Part shown: in pieces, positions 60,801-64,000 of the stretch
Layout of the letters: every line of letters starts with the position of its first letter
How positions within the stretch are numbered: the stretch's first letter is position 1
From: Opisthocomus hoazin
Taxonomy: Eukaryota; Chordata; Aves; Opisthocomiformes; Opisthocomidae
Assembly (NCBI RefSeq): GCF_030867145.1
Contig: NC_134414.1
Coordinates: 126,740,465-126,804,464 of the forward strand
Reading direction: 5' to 3'
Length of the DNA stretch: 64,000 nt
Program-made: the position numbers and the translations under genes
Notes under the pieces: model-generated
What the model saw: only the letters and a program-made list of their open reading frames with translations
What the model was told of the DNA's origin: nothing
The model's database searches: none

Positions 60801-62452
60801 GAATAATGCTCAAACAAGACTATAAAATATAGCTGAAAATGCTCCAAAACAACATCTGGTTTGCACTGAAAGCTGTAACACCACTGTCAACAAAGCTTTG
60901 GATACTTTTGCCACGTGTAGTTCTATAGTTAAAGACAATTAATTATTTTGGAATAAAAAACAAGACTGCAGTAAATCATACCTGATCTAACAGTATCTTC
61001 CGCCTGCATCTTCATTACCTAGGCTGTTTCATACTATAATTGGACAGTTCATCTATTTTGTCTCTGTTTTAACTCATTTAATTTGCATTGCATAAAAATA
61101 CAAGTTTTAAAATATTGCCCTCAATTTTGAACAACGACCACCAGGGAACCCATAACTACCTACAGCCAAGCATTCTACAAGGCCTGACTTTTCAGAATTG
61201 ACAAACTATCTTTCCATTGAGCAGAATTCCTATTCCACATTTTAGGCTGGGGGTCCTGTCACATACATGTACTTTGGAGGGATGATCAGAAACATACTGC
61301 CCAACATGTAGCAGATTGAGGTAAAAAGAGATCCTGGAAGTTTAGAAATAATTAATACCTACCTGTATTTAAATGTGAGTTAACAAATGCATACAACGCT
61401 CCATAAGTAGTGGCTTATTAAAAAATGCAGTCATTCAGATACAAATACAAGTTATTCATGTCACCACAATTATTTTCGAATACATACTGAGATTAAAATC
61501 TTGAACGGCAGCAAATCATTGCATTTAGAACTATATAGCAGCACCCATGACTTAATGAAGTCATGAATTAATTTATGAAGACCATGAATTAATTAATAAT
61601 TCATTCAGGGCACAGAATATGAATGAGCTCCGTTCAGTCAGGTTGATGATAAAATACAACAATTGTTTGCAAACAACTCGCTGTCCTGTGTGTGAAGCAT
61701 TGCACATTACATCTCTTGCAGATGTCTGTGTGGGACACTGTAAGACTAACATCTGAAGTACAAAACACAGTGTACTTTTCTGAAGCAAAATTGCATCTTC
61801 TCCTATCTTAGTCTAGCTTTTCCTTTATGTTACATTAAGCACTCCTTCCAATTTGATTAGAACTGGTGAAAGGATTCAAAACTTAACACAAGGGTGAAAG
61901 GCAGATACAATGGCATTACACAAGTCCTATTTCCGTATGGAGCCAGGCTAAAAAAGAAAAACCAAAAAAACTCCAACAACTGATGCATCTTTCGCATTTA
62001 CTCCATGTATTTATTGTTAATCTTCCCATTTATTTATAGAGGATGACATTCCTCAAACTTACTGCAGGCAGAAAGAAAAACTCCAAATTCAGTCAAAAAA
62101 ACCTCAAACTTAAAAACGCACAACAGATCAAGGGCAATCATAATACTGAAGTATGTTCTGGAACTTGACAAAATTTTAAAGTTAATATTGTGTCCCTTCC
62201 TCTCCTACCCCCTCAACTTTCCATAAAAAGTGGCCATTACACAATATAAACATCACTTCTCTAACTAGTTACAAAAAGAATGGGGGTGGGGTAAAATAAA
62301 CGAAACTTACTTCATCCTTAATGACTTTCATGAAAGGAAAAATTACTCTGACATTTGTAGCAATTCGTAAAAGCTGGTAGCACTGGTCGACAAATACTTG
62401 TTTTGATGGGTTAGATTTAAGCTGCAGTTTACTCCAAATGAAGATCAGGTCC
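57846..62452 (-). CDS. ZNF654: ZNF654, C2H2 zinc-finger protein (3' part of gene; 5' exons outside window)
   Basis: This is the 3' part of a gene of the RLF/ZNF292/ZNF654 family of large nuclear zinc-finger proteins, which are presumed DNA-binding regulators. Coding segments, read on the minus strand, are 62452-62311, 60554-58238 and 57853-57846, joined by introns with GT-AG ends and compatible phases, for about 821 residues. The first segment and the start of the second carry the helical N-terminal region of the family, with the motifs FIWSKLQLKSNPSKQ and FFDPEFWNF. Seven C2H2-like fingers and acidic, serine-rich linkers follow. The predicted end, DSDDESA, matches my memory of human ZNF654. 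The choice of ZNF654 over its paralogue RLF rests on the tandem same-strand C3orf38 downstream, an order I recall from human 3p11. No start codon is visible: the first exon here begins inside a Trp codon, so N-terminal exons must lie beyond 64000. Confidence 0.88.
58238..60554 (-). CDS. ZNF654: ZNF654 large zinc-finger exon (2,317 bp)
   Basis: The acceptor TTTGTGCAG precedes 60554 and the donor A|GTAAGT lies at 58238/58237. The exon encodes 772 residues plus one base. Numbering from the exon start, residues 1-130 complete the helical N-terminal domain. C2H2 fingers begin near residues 200 (HRCVICNKEFLGGH), 227 (FSCVLCTRKF), 390 (FKCPANGCGRAF), 431 (KCRFCQRKF), 459 (YFCLHFNCNQRF) and 488 (AQCNFAECCELF). 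A last finger (RCGNCLTIYC) lies about 30 residues from the end. Acidic and serine-rich linkers separate the finger groups. The open frame extends 120 bp past the donor to a TAA at 58116-58118, so unspliced transcripts would carry a different tail of about 40 residues. The upstream in-frame ATG at 60579-60581 lies in the intron and is not the start. Confidence 0.9.
60555..62310 (-). other. ZNF654: ZNF654 intron
   Basis: A 1,756 bp AT-rich intron with donor GTAAGT and acceptor TTTGTGCAG. An imperfect repeat of CATGAATTAAT occurs near 61563-61605. Nothing else was recognised. Confidence 0.75.
62311..62452 (-). CDS. ZNF654: ZNF654 internal coding exon (142 bp)
   Basis: The acceptor reads CCTTATAG before position 62452 and the donor GTAAGT begins at 62310. 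The exon starts with the third base of a split codon and ends on a codon boundary. It encodes about 47 residues running from DLIFIWSKLQLK to FMKVIKDE. This belongs to the conserved N-terminal helical region shared by ZNF654, RLF and ZNF292. The next exon continues in frame with VGEDGLQICVEICG. No further exon was recognised between here and the window edge. Confidence 0.88.
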
Positions 62453-64000
62453 CTATAAGGACAGAACAAAATATTTTTATTAGATTGAGTTTTAGAACTC
62501 TGTCACCAAGCATGATGCATTACTAAGAACAACTATTTGCATATTCTGTAATTAAAATAATATTTGAGGGTGTAATAGCAATCTCATTAGCACCACATCT
62601 GTACACAATGGAAAATGCAACTTAACTACTTTGTTAAAGCATTCAGGGTACCTCCTATCACTAAGCCAATTAAATATTCAACAAAATATTGATGTATTCA
62701 GCTTAGTATCAGAGAACTGCATAATAAAATCGGACACTACAGCATCTAGCCCTTAACACCACAGGCAATAAACATCTGTGGTCAGACATTGAAATAGGCT
62801 GCCCAGGGAAGTGGCTGAGTCACCATCCCTGGAGGTGTTCAAAAGACAGGTAGATGTGGCACTTCGGGATCTGGTTTAGTAGGCATGGTGCTGTTGGGTG
62901 GATGGCTGGACTTGATGATCTTAGAGGTCTTTTCCAACCTATGATTCTATGATATGATAATTATGAAATCAGGCTGAACAGCAAGCTCTGTGTGCTCTTG
63001 GGATTAAATTAATTGCAGTACAAAGATGAGGAATCCTTCAGGAAAAGAAGTGTCTGAATGTGAAAAATTGGAGTGTTGTAGAAAGCTACCTTCTGACATG
63101 GTCCATTGACAGGAAATATTGATATTCTCCAGTTATGCATACTGCATACAATTTTCTTTTTTTACTGCTGTCATCACTGGTCTTCTAGCCAATAGCAGTA
63201 ACATGAAATTATCAGGCTTTACAGCTATTCATACATCTCTCTGGTCTTCAGTTAAATAACATTTCTGACTGATACAAGGAAACATAAGAATAGATTGCCA
63301 GACTCTACAGCAGAGATCCTACCCAGGTAAGGTGTTTAGTCTATAAAATATAGCTAACTGAAATTTACAGCCTGTAAATTCTATGCACTTTAATTCAGAA
63401 ACTGGGAAAGGCAACCAGACCTAACTTTTAGTTACAAGAAAATTTGCCAGCACAAACATTTTACACAGGAGTAGACAGAGTTAGGACTAGTCACAAATCC
63501 CCCCATAACATTACAATGAAAACAGGGGGACCAACCAACTTTAATTTTCTGTTTATTCTACCAGCCTCCACCCTCAGAAAACACAAACCCAGTTACTGAC
63601 AAAATATTTGGCTGATCTTCCAGGGTTCTAGTTTGTGCCAGATGCAAATCAGACAAACCTTTTAAGATTAAGCTTGTCTAGTAAGGTCAGTGCCTGCATG
63701 AAGAGAAGTGACAGAACTGTCTGTGACAAAACACCAACTTCACTTTTAAATCTAAGACAGCTCTGCAATTCTGCTTGACATTTTAAGAGCTAGATTGTTT
63801 TCTTTCATTCAGAATCCAAGAAAACTGAAGTTGAAAGAAAAACCAAGCTTACATGGGGGAAACTGTGAAAAAGGAGTTCTACAAGCAGCTCTACCCACAA
63901 AAAATTAGTCTTACAGGTTTTCTGAAGATACAAGCTGTTCACCTCTGCCTTTACCAGATTGGAAATCTAAATTCTTGAAAATCTTTGCAAACTTCACATA
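62453..64000 (-). other. ZNF654: ZNF654 upstream intron (partial)
   Basis: AT-rich, containing the CR1 fragment at 62778-62958. No further exon with the expected family sequence was found before the window edge, so the intron exceeds 1.5 kb. Confidence 0.65.
62778..62958 (+). mobile_element. CR1 LINE 3' fragment in ZNF654 intron
   Basis: Recognisable CR1 tail sequence: GGCTGCCCAGGGAAGTGG, CCATCCCTGGAGGTGTTCAA, GACTTGATGATCTTAGAGG, then ATTCTATGATATGATA. About 180 bases, antisense to ZNF654, upstream of its exon at 62452. More diverged than the copy at 29-32 kb. Confidence 0.9.

Noticed and set aside
1-64000. CRISPR arrays, operons, bacterial insertion sequences, tRNA or rRNA genes
   Set aside because: None seen. 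Gene structure and repeats are those of a vertebrate nuclear genome. Small RNA genes cannot be excluded by eye.

Overview
The window is vertebrate nuclear DNA, most probably from a bird. It has no operons or ribosome binding sites. It does have multi-exon genes with GT-AG introns, CpG-island promoters, long AT-rich intergenic DNA, and dispersed repeats typical of birds: CR1 LINEs ending in the ATTCTRTG 3' repeat and ERVL-like LTRs. No mammalian L1 or Alu is visible. The species cannot be told from the sequence.

Two protein-coding genes are supported, both on the minus strand in tandem. The 3' part of ZNF654 (RLF/ZNF292/ZNF654 zinc-finger family) occupies about 53.9-62.5 kb; its 5' exons lie beyond the right edge. 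C3orf38 follows at about 40.2-47.9 kb, complete in three coding exons, with a strong CpG-island promoter at about 47.4-48.6 kb. I recall the same order and relative orientation from human chromosome 3p11, where EPHA3 comes next. The left 40 kb would then be the start of the C3orf38-EPHA3 intergenic interval. The exon calls rest on splice sites, matching phases and homology recalled from memory.

Layout: 1-26 kb is intergenic with a few GC-rich patches, some homeodomain/POU-rich stretches that may be enhancers, and an orphan CpG island near 20 kb next to a CR1 fragment. A diverged LTR-like piece lies at 26.6-27.2 kb. A long CR1 LINE at 29.07-32.35 kb (minus strand) has an almost intact ORF2 and the tail of ORF1. 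A solo LTR lies at 36.0-36.8 kb. C3orf38 occupies 40.2-47.9 kb. A second type of solo LTR lies at 51.3-52.0 kb, between the two genes. ZNF654 and its long AU-rich 3' UTR lie beyond, with a short CR1 fragment in its intron at 62.8 kb.

The observation I would check first is in the last exon of ZNF654. Splicing adds only two residues and a stop codon, yet another frame of the same exon encodes a perfectly spaced C2H2 zinc finger followed by about 70 open codons. Other leads are the CR1 copy broken by a single in-frame TGA, the orphan CpG island carrying a YY1-like ATGGCGGC motif, and LTR material placed between two housekeeping-type genes.
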